Below, piece by piece: positions 1 through 8,040 of a DNA stretch of 45,371 bases (within the stretch, counting starts at the first letter, position 1; every line of letters starts with the position of its first letter). This stretch comes from a virus. Position numbers and translations under genes: made by a program. The stretch lies in the IMG/VR virus record IMGVR_UViG_3300029954_000026, positions 1 to 45,371 of that record. One strand, 5' to 3'. The notes under the pieces were generated by a model that saw only the letters and a list, made by a program, of their open reading frames with translations, searched no databases and was not told the origin of the DNA.

Positions 1-1041
1 TGCTTTTCCTGCATAGCCGAACCCTTTTGCGAAGAGGTTGAGGTTTTTTGCCAGCTCAGCTCGATCAAGTGAATCCAGAGCATTCACGATGGCGGCACGG
101 TCTGCCGCACTGAATCTCTTATTCAGATTATCCTTGTATTGATCAAAAGCCTTCAATGCCTCGTCTGCACTGCGAAGCGTTTTACCCTTTGCGCTTTCAG
201 CCAAATCAGTAGCTAACGCTGACATTTGGGAGCCATATTTTTCACCGATTTCTTTATAGAAATCAGCAGTGAATTTGATAGCACCTTTGATTTCCTCATC
301 AGCCTTTGCTTGTTCTTCGGCAATACGTTTTGCTTCTGCTTCCTCTGCAGCTTTTTTGGCAGCAGTTTCAGCTGCAATTCGTGCATCCTCTGCAGCTTGT
401 GCCGCTGCAACGGTAAGGGTCAAAGCGTTAGACTTCTCAGTAAGGATGCGGATTTTTTCAGCTAGGGTTTTACTTGTATAAACTGCCGAAATGGAAGCAG
501 CAAATGATCGATAGATTTCAATCGGCGTGCCTGGGCGTTTGCCGTTAACAATATCAGTTGCGAGAATTGCGGCGTTGTTTCTGAATTCCACTGCAAGAGG
601 ATCTCTTCCAAAATAAGAATTCGCGACTGCATTACTGTTAACAAGTAGGTCTTGTGCCTGTGCAACCAACCCATCTACTACCGCTTTCTCTTTTTGTACT
701 TTTTCCAGTTCACTCAGAAGGCTGACATCCCCGAGCGCAGCGGCTACTTCGCTTTCGGCTTGGGTTGGAATATTAGGAACATTTGCATTGTAGGCCGCCT
801 CAATGTCCACCTGGGCTCGCGCAGCTTTACCCGCAATTGGCAAAACATAATCCGAAGAAGAGCGGATTCCAGGAAGGCTCAGAAGGGTCTCAACGTCAGT
901 ACCAACAGGCACATCTACTGAGTTTGGAGGTTGTGCGCCAGGTACTCCCGGAACAACCACAGGAATGGGCGGGAGCGGAGGTGGAAGTGGATCTGGTGTG
1001 ACAATGATAGGGGGTAGCTCAATTCCATTTGTTGTAGACAT
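1..1041 (-). CDS. Pore-forming S-type bacteriocin (pyocin S5/colicin E1-like), C-terminus cut by window edge
   Basis: The first 347 residues are visible; the stop lies beyond the left edge. Residues 8-40 are very proline-rich and include ELPPIIVT, which could be a TonB box. Residues about 190-253 form an Ala/Glu/Lys-rich coiled coil. From about residue 255 the sequence (IKFTADFYKEIGEKYG, then RSADEALKAFDQYKD, then FAKGFGYAGKA) follows the start of the colicin E1/pyocin S5 channel domain closely, which by family knowledge forms a voltage-gated pore in the inner membrane of related bacteria. Roughly the last 100 residues with the hydrophobic hairpin are missing, as is any immunity gene. The ATG at 1041 follows a GGAG Shine-Dalgarno. 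It lies beyond the phage lysis genes in the same orientation and has its own SOS box, so SOS-induced synthesis and phage-mediated release are inferred. The channel-type call is strong; receptor and target are unknown. Confidence 0.88.
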   Translation of the reverse strand, partial: MSTTNGIELPPIIVTPDPLPPPLPPIPVVVPGVPGAQPPNSVDVPVGTDVETLLSLPGIRSSSDYVLPIAGKAARAQVDIEAAYNANVPNIPTQAESEVAAALGDVSLLSELEKVQKEKAVVDGLVAQAQDLLVNSNAVANSYFGRDPLAVEFRNNAAILATDIVNGKRPGTPIEIYRSFAASISAVYTSKTLAEKIRILTEKSNALTLTVAAAQAAEDARIAAETAAKKAAEEAEAKRIAEEQAKADEEIKGAIKFTADFYKEIGEKYGSQMSALATDLAESAKGKTLRSADEALKAFDQYKDNLNKRFSAADRAAIVNALDSLDRAELAKNLNLFAKGFGYAGKA

Positions 1042-1153
1042 AAGAATCTCCATCTGACTTGGCATTAGAAATGCTCAAATCTTAAATTTCAGCAGCCCAA
1101 AAGCAGGCTGCGTCCTGTTTGTCTTCATACGATCCTAGACGCCAGGCCAAACA

Positions 1154-1171
1154 ACTGTACATAAAACCAGT
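1154..1171 (-). promoter_or_regulatory. LexA (SOS) box of the bacteriocin gene
   Basis: ACTGTACATAAAACCAGT fits CTGT-N8-ACAG with one mismatch. Read on the minus strand, a TATACT hexamer overlaps the box edge, so LexA binding would cover the -10. The box lies about 110 bases before the bacteriocin start. The AT-rich stretch around it (1180-1265) carries the 17-base motif AATATGCATTTATGCAT (1187-1203), which recurs near the second SOS box at 43298. Confidence 0.7.
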
Positions 1172-1265
1172 ATAAGCCACAACACAAATATGCATTTATG
1201 CATTGCTTTTAGATTTAGTCGTTATAAATCAAATGTTTACAATATTATTTACATGCTAAAATGCA

Positions 1266-1433
1266 TTATAAAACTGAGATGACCCCCTGGTTCAGCAGGA
1301 AGGCCAAAACGCCATCACCGCTGTATCGCACTGCAAATGCTCGTATATCCAGAGGCAGCATTCGCTCCGGGTACGTACTCATGTCAGCAGCCAATCGCTC
1401 GAACGTTCGGGATACGGAAGAATGAGCTTTCAT
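1266..1433 (-). CDS. Short hypothetical ORF, possible remnant
   Basis: This small frame lies between the spanin genes and the bacteriocin promoter. It encodes about 55 residues (MKAHSSVSRTFERLAADM...). The stretch FERLAADMSTYPERMLPLD vaguely recalls the C-terminal part of PrlF/SohA-type antitoxins, but no N-terminal DNA-binding half is present, so it may be a fragment. An in-frame GTG lies five codons upstream, at 1448. Neither start has a convincing Shine-Dalgarno. It is listed because nothing else fills 1266-1503; it may not be a gene. Confidence 0.2.
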   Translation of the reverse strand: MKAHSSVSRTFERLAADMSTYPERMLPLDIRAFAVRYSGDGVLAFLLNQGVISVL

Positions 1434-1503
1434 AGGTTCAGTAAGCACTGGCGCGATCTTGCTCTAAACGCGGTTCCTAGAAGCGATGATGGGGATACGA
1501 GGT

Positions 1504-2001
1504 TCATTCATGAACCAGCCTTATCGACAGTTCGAGGTCGTCGCCGGCGTCGGTGATGCCGATAATTCTTTGAGCATGCGCTGGGTCAAGTTGGGCTCGA
1601 CGGGCTGCATGAACCACGCCGGCGCCGCCGGGGGTGGCAGGCACGTCGCAGCCACTGGCTGAATCCGTGGCGTCGAGAAGGACTGACAACCGCACATCAG
1701 CAGTAGCAAGGCGGTCACGCAGCAAAGCCTGGTTGCGCTGGGCATCGGATAATTCCTTGGAGTGTTGTTGGTCGGCGGCGGCCAGTTGCTGCTCGGTGGC
1801 CAGGCGCTTGTCTTGCTCGGCGCGCGCCTGGGCGGCCGCTGCCTTGCCGATCGCGTCGAGGTCCGTCTGGAGCTGCCCCGCCTGTTTTGCCAGCTTCCCG
1901 TCGTACCGCCAGTCCTGCACCTGCCAGGCAGCGCCGAAGCTCACGGCCATGGCCAGCAGGATCAGCGCCGCCAGACTGACCAACTTCTGCACCGGCGTCA
2001 T
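1504..2001 (-). CDS. Rz-like inner-membrane spanin
   Basis: This 165-residue protein has a single N-terminal transmembrane segment (about residues 7-26, LVSLAALILLAMAVSFGAAW) and then a long Gln/Ala/Lys-rich periplasmic region predicted to be coiled coil (about 35-115). That is the usual plan of lambda Rz. The i-spanin pairs with an outer-membrane lipoprotein across the periplasm and fuses the membranes in the last step of lysis. It overlaps the end of the endolysin gene by 4 bases (ATGA), and a complete Rz1-type frame is nested inside it. This is the last recognisable phage gene of the late operon. Confidence 0.85.
   Translation of the reverse strand: MTPVQKLVSLAALILLAMAVSFGAAWQVQDWRYDGKLAKQAGQLQTDLDAIGKAAAAQARAEQDKRLATEQQLAAADQQHSKELSDAQRNQALLRDRLATADVRLSVLLDATDSASGCDVPATPGGAGVVHAARRAQLDPAHAQRIIGITDAGDDLELSIRLVHE
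1521..1745 (-). CDS. Rz1-like outer-membrane spanin lipoprotein, nested in Rz in another frame
   Basis: A 74-residue frame lies wholly inside the Rz gene. It starts with a short basic N-terminus and a hydrophobic run ending in a lipobox (LLLLMCGCQSF, lipid-modified Cys probably residue 20). A proline-rich mature part follows (LPPPAAPAW). Lipobox plus Pro-rich tail plus nesting in Rz is the hallmark of Rz1 o-spanins, which are anchored in the outer membrane and bind Rz. It begins with ATG and ends 17 bases before the Rz stop. Automatic annotation often misses such genes because they are fully embedded. Confidence 0.8.
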   Translation of the reverse strand: MPSATRLCCVTALLLLMCGCQSFSTPRIQPVAATCLPPPAAPAWFMQPVEPNLTQRMLKELSASPTPATTSNCR

Positions 2002-2423
2002 GCCAGCGCCCGCCGCACGCCTTCGGCCAACACCGCCTCAGGGTAGGCATAGCCAGCGTTCTCGTGATGAATGATCGCCTTGACGAAACCGGCCATTACC
2101 GGAGCCTGTGCCAGATCAATCTTGGCGCCGGGCTGGGTGCCGGTGTTCGCCTCGACGGCGCGCACGTACGCGGCGGTGTCGTTCTCTACGGACGGCGCCC
2201 ACCGGCTGATGATCGCCTTCACCGTCTTGAGCCCGTGCTTGCGCTGATAGGTCAGCAACAGCTTGCCCAGCGCGCGGATGCCGTTCTCCGGCGTATCGAA
2301 CCGGGCGAAGCGTTTCTCGATGGCCGGGTCGGGCTTGAGCTGACCCTGCCATTGGTTGGCCGGGACATAATCGATGTTGCCGGGGTTGCGGTTGCGCACC
2401 CCGCGGGTTTCTGTGATCGGCAT
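1998..2423 (-). CDS. Phage endolysin / lysozyme-like muramidase
   Basis: The 141-residue protein opens with RGVRNRNPGNIDY and continues with FDTPENGIRALGKLLLTYQRKHG and IISRWAPSVENDTAAYVRAV. This RNxNPGNI...GIRA...RWAP pattern is typical of a phage muralytic family often annotated only as structural protein. Neighbouring spanins and tail-fibre-like genes support an endolysin role, cleaving peptidoglycan. There is no signal peptide, so export would need a holin; holin-like genes lie far upstream near the terminase. The start is preceded by TGGAGAAAAG, and a terminator-like hairpin lies just before that. Confidence 0.72.
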   Translation of the reverse strand: MPITETRGVRNRNPGNIDYVPANQWQGQLKPDPAIEKRFARFDTPENGIRALGKLLLTYQRKHGLKTVKAIISRWAPSVENDTAAYVRAVEANTGTQPGAKIDLAQAPVMAGFVKAIIHHENAGYAYPEAVLAEGVRRALA

Positions 2424-2440
2424 ACTTTTCTCCAGGCAAT

Positions 2441-2462
2441 AAAAAACCCGCTCAAGGCGGGT
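2441..2462 (-). terminator. Intrinsic-terminator-like hairpin before the endolysin gene
   Basis: On the minus strand, CCCGC and GCGGG form a stem with a 5-base loop and are followed by TTTTTTATT. The Shine-Dalgarno of the endolysin gene follows at once. It is one of a series of such hairpins inside the late operon. Confidence 0.65.
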
Positions 2463-2481
2463 ATCGGTGTTCGGACTGCGA

Positions 2482-2844
2482 TCAGGCGTCAGCGACCAAC
2501 GCGGGCTGCTGCGTGGGCGCCGGCATCTCCACTACCTGCGAATCCGGCACCAGGATATGTAGCGTGATCATGTGCTTCAGGTCGTACGGCTTACCGTCCT
2601 TGGTAACCGTGACTGTCAGCAAGCCGTCGGCAAAGTCGGTTTCTACATCGGCACGGCTGTCCACCTGGTTAACCGTGTAGCCCCAACCGTCATCAACGGG
2701 CGGAAAGGGGACCATGCCCAGGCACCCGGAAATGAGATACACACCGGCGGATTCGCGCGAGGACGCAACGAGCCCCGCGCCATTGGTGACGAAATCGTAA
2801 GTAGCGCCAGTGGCGCCGAGTACGTTGATTGCTGCTCTTGCCAT
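2482..2844 (-). CDS. Phage tail/fibre-associated protein, small
   Basis: A 120-residue protein starts MARAAINVLGATGATYDFVTNGAG. It reads as a compact beta-rich domain without signal or membrane segments and ends in a low-complexity Gln/Pro/Ala tail. I recognise it only by position: small proteins of this kind follow the tail-tip and fibre genes in Pseudomonas prophages. It lies 3 bases after the preceding fibre-like gene and before the lysis genes. Exact role unknown. Confidence 0.6.
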   Translation of the reverse strand: MARAAINVLGATGATYDFVTNGAGLVASSRESAGVYLISGCLGMVPFPPVDDGWGYTVNQVDSRADVETDFADGLLTVTVTKDGKPYDLKHMITLHILVPDSQVVEMPAPTQQPALVADA

Positions 2845-2846
2845 AG

Positions 2847-3263
2847 TTAAATCGCCTTTAGGGTGCCGTCAGCCGCCCGGGTAGTGTTTCCAGTGTGGTA
2901 AAACTTTTTGTATGTGTAACCTTGGCCGGGGTACTTGTTGATCGCATACAGATCACCGGTAGCCCAGTTGCCCAGAAGCTGATAAGCCACATCTGAGTTG
3001 TAACCCATGGTCAACAAAGCACCATCCGGCACCCCTGGTGGCAGCCCACCTCCCAGATAATTGAAAATCGCGCCCCGGCCCTTGGCAATTGCAGCATCAG
3101 GGCTCGTAACCTGAGCTTGGACCAGAGGCTTACCCTCAACAGCGCCTAAGGCCAGCGGATATAACTCCTGGGTCATCGCGTTGATCTTTACACCGGTAGT
3201 TCGTGTCGTGTCGCCGCCTACTCCTGTCGGTGCAGTACCCAGGTTAATTTCTTGTCTTGCCAT
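2847..3263 (-). CDS. Tail-fibre-like protein
   Basis: The protein has 138 residues when started at MARQEINLGTAPTGVGGDTTRT, the ATG preceded by GGTGGAGAG; the longer open frame to 3347 has no such site. The N-terminal motif (INLGTAPTGVGGDTTRTTGVKINAM) is common at the start of Pseudomonas and Burkholderia phage tail-fibre proteins, where it probably attaches to the tail tip. The remainder is Gly-rich (FNYLGGGLPPGVPDGALL). It is short for a full fibre and may be a truncated or accessory fibre acting in host recognition. Confidence 0.62.
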   Translation of the reverse strand: MARQEINLGTAPTGVGGDTTRTTGVKINAMTQELYPLALGAVEGKPLVQAQVTSPDAAIAKGRGAIFNYLGGGLPPGVPDGALLTMGYNSDVAYQLLGNWATGDLYAINKYPGQGYTYKKFYHTGNTTRAADGTLKAI

Positions 3264-3285
3264 TTTTAAATTCTCTCCACCTTTA

Positions 3286-3915
3286 TTAAATGACTGGCTT
3301 TGCAAAAACCACCGGCACAAATAAAGACGTGACGTTTGATACACCAACGGTAAACATCACTATCCGATTATTCGCATAGTCCCAAGTGCAATACAGCTTC
3401 GCCGTACGAATATTCGCCCCACTTACATCCATGCCGATATTATTTATCATCATGTAGTCGCCTGAATTTAAAGGCGAGGTTGCGGAAAAGTTAATCTGTG
3501 TTGTGCCCTGCCCCGTCGAACTTGAGCCTATGAACGTCCAGCTCGAAATGGTTCGGGTGAACTGCGCGCAAGGTGTGCCGCTGTCAAACAGAAGCTTGGA
3601 GTTTCCATCCCAGAGACGGAAGCCGTATTTTGCTGTCGGCTGCGACAAAAATGCGGCAGCGAAGTATTTGCCAGACCCTCCACCTATAAATGAAAAACCA
3701 GTCCAGTTCCCTGCGCTTCCGTTTATCCTCGCATAGCTCAGTGTGAAAGAGCCGTTTGGTCGGATGAATACAAGCGGCGGTTCCTGAGAAGTAATAGGGG
3801 TCGGAAAATTGATCGGCCCGCTATAATCGCCACGATGGAGCACGACCAAGCGGGAAAACTCAGAATCCAAAACAACAGTATTATCGTTGTTTGTGAACTG
3901 CATCCCATAGCCCAT
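3286..3915 (-). CDS. Minor tail protein, DUF6453-like
   Basis: The 209-residue protein begins MGYGMQFTNNDNTVVLDSEF, the typical opening of a family placed after the tail-tip attachment protein in siphophages (DUF6453 from memory, not searched). The sequence is Ser/Thr/Gly/Asn-rich and beta-like, with no signal or transmembrane segment, fitting a distal tail component. Its start overlaps the preceding stop (TAATG), so translation is probably coupled. Base composition is more AT-rich than the neighbouring J gene, which suggests recent exchange of the host-range module. Confidence 0.6.
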   Translation of the reverse strand: MGYGMQFTNNDNTVVLDSEFSRLVVLHRGDYSGPINFPTPITSQEPPLVFIRPNGSFTLSYARINGSAGNWTGFSFIGGGSGKYFAAAFLSQPTAKYGFRLWDGNSKLLFDSGTPCAQFTRTISSWTFIGSSSTGQGTTQINFSATSPLNSGDYMMINNIGMDVSGANIRTAKLYCTWDYANNRIVMFTVGVSNVTSLFVPVVFAKPVI

Positions 3916-4259
3916 TACTTGTACCTCATAACCAATACTCTTTGAGCAGCCAAAGCCGGAGCAGGAGACGAGGTAGGTGCGATATTTCTATTTACGCACC
4001 ACACCCTGACGGCCCCCACAAGGACTTCCGGCTCAAACTGAATTGCATATAAATTTTGGGCGCTTGAGTCTGCCGGGTATGGAGTTACTGGAATCGCTAC
4101 AGCATTGCAGTTAGATGGATCGCACCCCGGGACAGCAATATCAACAAATCGACCATTTGGAGACTCTACCACTGCCGAATATATAACCCTGACAGTGAAC
4201 GAGGTCTCATCCAACTCTAGGAGGCCCGTAGGCCCCCACACCCTTGCGCCGAAACTCAT
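3915..4259 (-). CDS. Small protein downstream of tail-tip gene J
   Basis: This 114-residue protein of unknown function starts MSFGARVWGPTGLLELDETSF. Its ATG overlaps the stop of J as ATGA, which fixes the start; an in-frame start six codons upstream would lie inside J and is less likely. The N-terminal pattern (W.P.G...LDE.SFTVRV) resembles that of other small tail-end proteins in Pseudomonas phages and is like the opening of the next gene. It probably belongs to the distal tail or host-recognition module. Confidence 0.55.
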   Translation of the reverse strand: MSFGARVWGPTGLLELDETSFTVRVIYSAVVESPNGRFVDIAVPGCDPSNCNAVAIPVTPYPADSSAQNLYAIQFEPEVLVGAVRVWCVNRNIAPTSSPAPALAAQRVLVMRYK

Positions 4260-7200
4260 GCGTCGAGATCTCCCCACTGATAACGCTTGACGCCAGCCGC
4301 ATCGAACACCTTGCCGCCACGGTTGTTTATGACCTGGCGGGCCTGGCCCCCGAACGAACCGTTTATTTCAAACGTCCCATCGAAGAACAGCTTCCACCCC
4401 GTCTGGCCCGCGACATAGTTGTTCGACTGGATGTAGTTACCGATCTTGGCGTTGGTGATCGTGCCGTTACCGATAAAGGCCTCATCAAGGATTGCTTGCC
4501 CATTCTGAATAACGAATGGGTACTTCCCAGCCTGCCCGACAGCGAACCTATCGGCGTCAATAATGAATTGCGACTGGAGCCCGCCAGGGCCATTTTCCAA
4601 GCCAAGGCCGATCCCTGCGTACTTGTAGACCCCTGTGCTGGTCTCGTACTGCATCCGCACCGACCAGTTCGCCGTCACTTTGCCGTCGACCGTTTGAATG
4701 GCCGTGGTGTTCGTTTGGATAGCTAGGGTGTTGCCGTTCACCGAGTTCTTGACGGTCTCGATGCTGGACGACAGGGCGCCGTCAGCAGTGATGCGGGCGG
4801 TTTGCTCGGCGATGACTGCGGCGGCGGTATTCGCAACACTTACCTCCACCACATCCGTGCGCTGGCCCTGCACCAGATCGCCCTCGATCAGAGCGGACTG
4901 AGTGGACCAGACGCCGACATAGCTGGCTTCAGAACCCATCAGCGCGCTATCGTCACCCTGAAGCGGCGGGTTGACCTGCAGATAAATGCCGTCGACCCGC
5001 TGCGCCGTGGTGGTGACCTTGCCGTCGAGCGTGGTTACCGTGGCCTTGAGGGTGCTGAGTCCGCTTGCCGTGGCGGTCACACCGGTGACAGGATCGTTCA
5101 CTGTGGCCTTCACCGCATTTAACTGCTGCGCCTGAGCGGTGATGTCCTGGCCGTGCTGATTGATCGTTGCCGAGTTCTGCTGAACCTGCGTCACGAGCGC
5201 GTTGACCGTCTGCGTTACCGTGCCAATATCGGTCCAGTACGTTGCATTCGGCGGTGGGTTGTTCGCCGGTACCTGTCCGTTTGCTTGGTACAGGTGCTGC
5301 CCTAAGCGAACAATGTCGTTCAGGACGTAAGCCTTGGTCGGAACGTATTCGAGCGCGTCGACAATCTGGTCAATCAACTCTTCCAGTTCGTCCTTGGCCG
5401 CGCCGATGCGCCCATTTACAGACCCAGGACCATCGCCGTCGATGAGATCGATGCGGTCATTCAGGTGCTGACCCAGTGCAGTCTCGTCGACTTGCCCCTT
5501 GATCTGCTCGAGGATCGGACCGGCATCCGAGCTGGCCTGGCCCATAACCCCATTCACAACCGGATAGAACGGCCCGATGTTGCCGGTCCGGTCCACCAGG
5601 CGCGCCCAGAAAAAGAACTGCGCGCCCGCCTGCAGAGACTGCATGCGGTAGTCGGCCTGCGGATAAGCCAGGTCGGCCAGCTTGGTAGCAGCTCCCAGAT
5701 CGTTTGCAGGGCCATACCACAGCTCGGTGCGCTGGGTATCCTCGGCGCCAGCAGGGAAGCCCCACTTGATGCCGATACCGAACAACTCGCTGGTGGTGGT
5801 CAGGAACGACACCGCCGGCGGCAGGCCGACCTTCCCTTCCAGGTTTGTCTGGTTGGAGCTTTTCCAGATCGACGAGATTTCGAATGCGCTCACAGAGCGC
5901 ACGCGGGCCACGTAGGCCCCCGAATAGATGCCGGTGACGTCAACGCTGGTCGAGCCGGTGCGCTGCACCTTGATCCAGTTGCCGCTGTCCTTGCGCCACT
6001 CGACGTCATATGCGATCGCACCGCTCACAGCGGGCCAGGAGATGTTCATGGTGCTAATGGCAATGCCCTGATTCACGGCGTAACTGGATGTCAGCGTGAC
6101 GCTGGCCGGTGCCGGTACCACGGTGATCGGGATAACGCTGATCGGCCTCTCTTCCAGCCGGGCGCCGGTATCGATGTGCGCGAACTTGCTCGGGTCGTAC
6201 TGCACGGCCGAGATTTCGAACACGCCAGGCTCTGGCCGGGAAACACTGGTCACCCGGTACAGCGGGATGGCCAGGTCGTCAGCGTCCAAAGCCCACACCA
6301 GTTCCCGCTCCGGCGCCACGGAGTACGCCGTGGTGACCGTGACCTGGCGGCCGCTGACCAGTTGCACAGTGCGCCCCTCACACTTGCCGTCGGGCAGGTT
6401 GAGGATCAGGCGGTCACCGGGCTTGGCCTGGGTGTCGCGGTCCAGGATGATGACTTTGCCATTTACGTCCGAGATACGTCCGCCCACCGGCCGCCCCGCC
6501 AACAGCTCGTCGGCGATCGGAACGACGTAGCCAGGCAGTGGAATACGTCCGTCCAGGCCAACGCGGAACGTCACAGCCCGGTCTTTGGAGTTGGTGAGCA
6601 AGGCCCACTTGCCGCGGCGCTGGGCCTCCGACTCACGCGTGCAGCCGATGGCGCTGATCTCCAGCGGGTTGTCGCCGTAGCGCCGCTGCAGCTTCTGGTC
6701 GGTCACGGCCGTGACGTCGGTGTCGTAGTTGTTCAGCGGGTTGTCGTAGCTGACCAGCGCCCGACTGTAGCGGGTGCGCTCCGACGCGCTGGAATAGGTG
6801 AACTTGCCATCAATGACGTTCGCCCGGGTATAGGCGAAGTCGAAGTCCGTGGCGCGCGGCATGTCCGACAGGGTGAACACCTGGCCCTGGGCCCAATAGG
6901 TCATGCCCCGGTAAACCGCCGAGATGTCACGCAGCAGAGACCAGGCATCGGCCTTGCTCTGCAGATTCAGGTTGCAGATGAAGCGCGGCTCCTGGCCACC
7001 CTTCCCGTCCGGCACCAACTGGTCGCAGTACTGCGAGATGCGGTAGAGCTCCCACTTATCGACCATCCACGGCTTGATGCGCCGGCCCAAACCAAAGCGG
7101 TCGGCAGTGGTGATGTCGTAGGTCATCCAGACTGCGTTATCGGTCCAAGCCTGCTTGAAGGTGCCGTCCCAAATCCCGGTGTATGAACGCGACACCGGGT

Positions 7201-7981
7201 CGTAATTGCTCGGAACCTGCATTTTCTTGAGCTTGGTCTCGACGGTCACCGCCGGAATGCTCCGGAACTGCTCAGCAGAAAACTCGATGTAAAGCAGCGC
7301 GGTGTTCGGGTACCGCAACTTCGCGTCGATCACCTCTGTGAAGCCGGCGATCTGCATCGTGTCGGAGATTTTGTTGTTGTTCTGGTTGATCGTCAGTCGT
7401 GTGATACGCATCAGCCAGCCAGAAGTAGCCTTTGGCAAATTGATTCGGCGGGTTCGCTCGTACACGCTGGTGGTCTTGCCGTCGACAGCTTCACTCAGCA
7501 CCTGCTGGTAGGCGCCGCCGTCGGTTGCCAGTTCGACCTTGTACTCAATCCGGTACCCGTTGATGTTGCCGCCGGCGTCTACAGACTGGAGCGCCGGCCA
7601 GGAGAAGCGCACGCGCACGGCGGAAAGCTGGGTGTTGCTGATGGACTTAACCCATGGCGTGCCGCTGCGCAACTCGGTGCCAATCGTGGTTTCGTTCTCG
7701 ATCGACGGGATGCCCTGAATATAGGTCTGATCCACCGCACCGGTGCGCCACTCCCACTTTACGTTCGGGAAGTTCATGTTGCCCTGGGGGTCTTGCAGAG
7801 GGGTGTTATCGAGGTAGATATCCTTGGCGGTTGGTGTGCCTTCGAACTCACCCTCCCCAATAGCGATCAACATTTTGGCGATGGCAACGGAGCGCAGGCT
7901 GTCCGGGGCCTCAGTTGGCGTTTTTGGTTTCTCTTCGCCGCCCTTGGCGCCGTGGATATCGATCTTGCGTGCTGCGCCCAT
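4256..7981 (-). CDS. J: Tail tip attachment protein J / host-specificity protein
   Basis: The 1241-residue central tail fibre and hub has the N-terminal half of lambda gpJ: SVAIAKMLIAIGEGEFEG, PNVKWEWRTGAVDQTYIQG and an extended receptor-hub region to about residue 600. Fibronectin-III-like repeats follow (about 610-800). The C-terminal stalk has coiled-coil and repeat stretches (TVNALVTQVQQNSATINQHG) and ends in a domain with FIIDADRFAVG, like the intramolecular attachment region of many J proteins. The C-terminal tip normally binds the host receptor. ATG at 7981 is chosen because GGAGAAAAGC precedes it; a start four codons upstream has no such site. It closes the M-L-K-I-J tail-tip block. 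Confidence 0.93.
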   Translation of the reverse strand: MGAARKIDIHGAKGGEEKPKTPTEAPDSLRSVAIAKMLIAIGEGEFEGTPTAKDIYLDNTPLQDPQGNMNFPNVKWEWRTGAVDQTYIQGIPSIENETTIGTELRSGTPWVKSISNTQLSAVRVRFSWPALQSVDAGGNINGYRIEYKVELATDGGAYQQVLSEAVDGKTTSVYERTRRINLPKATSGWLMRITRLTINQNNNKISDTMQIAGFTEVIDAKLRYPNTALLYIEFSAEQFRSIPAVTVETKLKKMQVPSNYDPVSRSYTGIWDGTFKQAWTDNAVWMTYDITTADRFGLGRRIKPWMVDKWELYRISQYCDQLVPDGKGGQEPRFICNLNLQSKADAWSLLRDISAVYRGMTYWAQGQVFTLSDMPRATDFDFAYTRANVIDGKFTYSSASERTRYSRALVSYDNPLNNYDTDVTAVTDQKLQRRYGDNPLEISAIGCTRESEAQRRGKWALLTNSKDRAVTFRVGLDGRIPLPGYVVPIADELLAGRPVGGRISDVNGKVIILDRDTQAKPGDRLILNLPDGKCEGRTVQLVSGRQVTVTTAYSVAPERELVWALDADDLAIPLYRVTSVSRPEPGVFEISAVQYDPSKFAHIDTGARLEERPISVIPITVVPAPASVTLTSSYAVNQGIAISTMNISWPAVSGAIAYDVEWRKDSGNWIKVQRTGSTSVDVTGIYSGAYVARVRSVSAFEISSIWKSSNQTNLEGKVGLPPAVSFLTTTSELFGIGIKWGFPAGAEDTQRTELWYGPANDLGAATKLADLAYPQADYRMQSLQAGAQFFFWARLVDRTGNIGPFYPVVNGVMGQASSDAGPILEQIKGQVDETALGQHLNDRIDLIDGDGPGSVNGRIGAAKDELEELIDQIVDALEYVPTKAYVLNDIVRLGQHLYQANGQVPANNPPPNATYWTDIGTVTQTVNALVTQVQQNSATINQHGQDITAQAQQLNAVKATVNDPVTGVTATASGLSTLKATVTTLDGKVTTTAQRVDGIYLQVNPPLQGDDSALMGSEASYVGVWSTQSALIEGDLVQGQRTDVVEVSVANTAAAVIAEQTARITADGALSSSIETVKNSVNGNTLAIQTNTTAIQTVDGKVTANWSVRMQYETSTGVYKYAGIGLGLENGPGGLQSQFIIDADRFAVGQAGKYPFVIQNGQAILDEAFIGNGTITNAKIGNYIQSNNYVAGQTGWKLFFDGTFEINGSFGGQARQVINNRGGKVFDAAGVKRYQWGDLDA

Positions 7982-7998
7982 GCTTTTCTCCAAGCAAT

Positions 7999-8020
7999 AA
8001 AAAACCGCCTCATGGGCGGC
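7999..8020 (-). terminator. Terminator-like hairpin before J
   Basis: On the minus strand CCGCC and GGCGG pair around a short loop and are followed by TTTTTTATTG, after which the J Shine-Dalgarno comes immediately. Same design as the hairpins at 2441 and 8669. Confidence 0.65.
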
Positions 8021-8040
8021 TGCGGTGCTTCAGGTGTTGG

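Noticed and set aside
5465-7186. 573-residue plus-strand open frame
   Set aside because: It lies fully antisense to tail gene J, has the composition of a high-GC shadow frame (Arg/Ala/Gly/His-rich) and no recognisable domain or Shine-Dalgarno.
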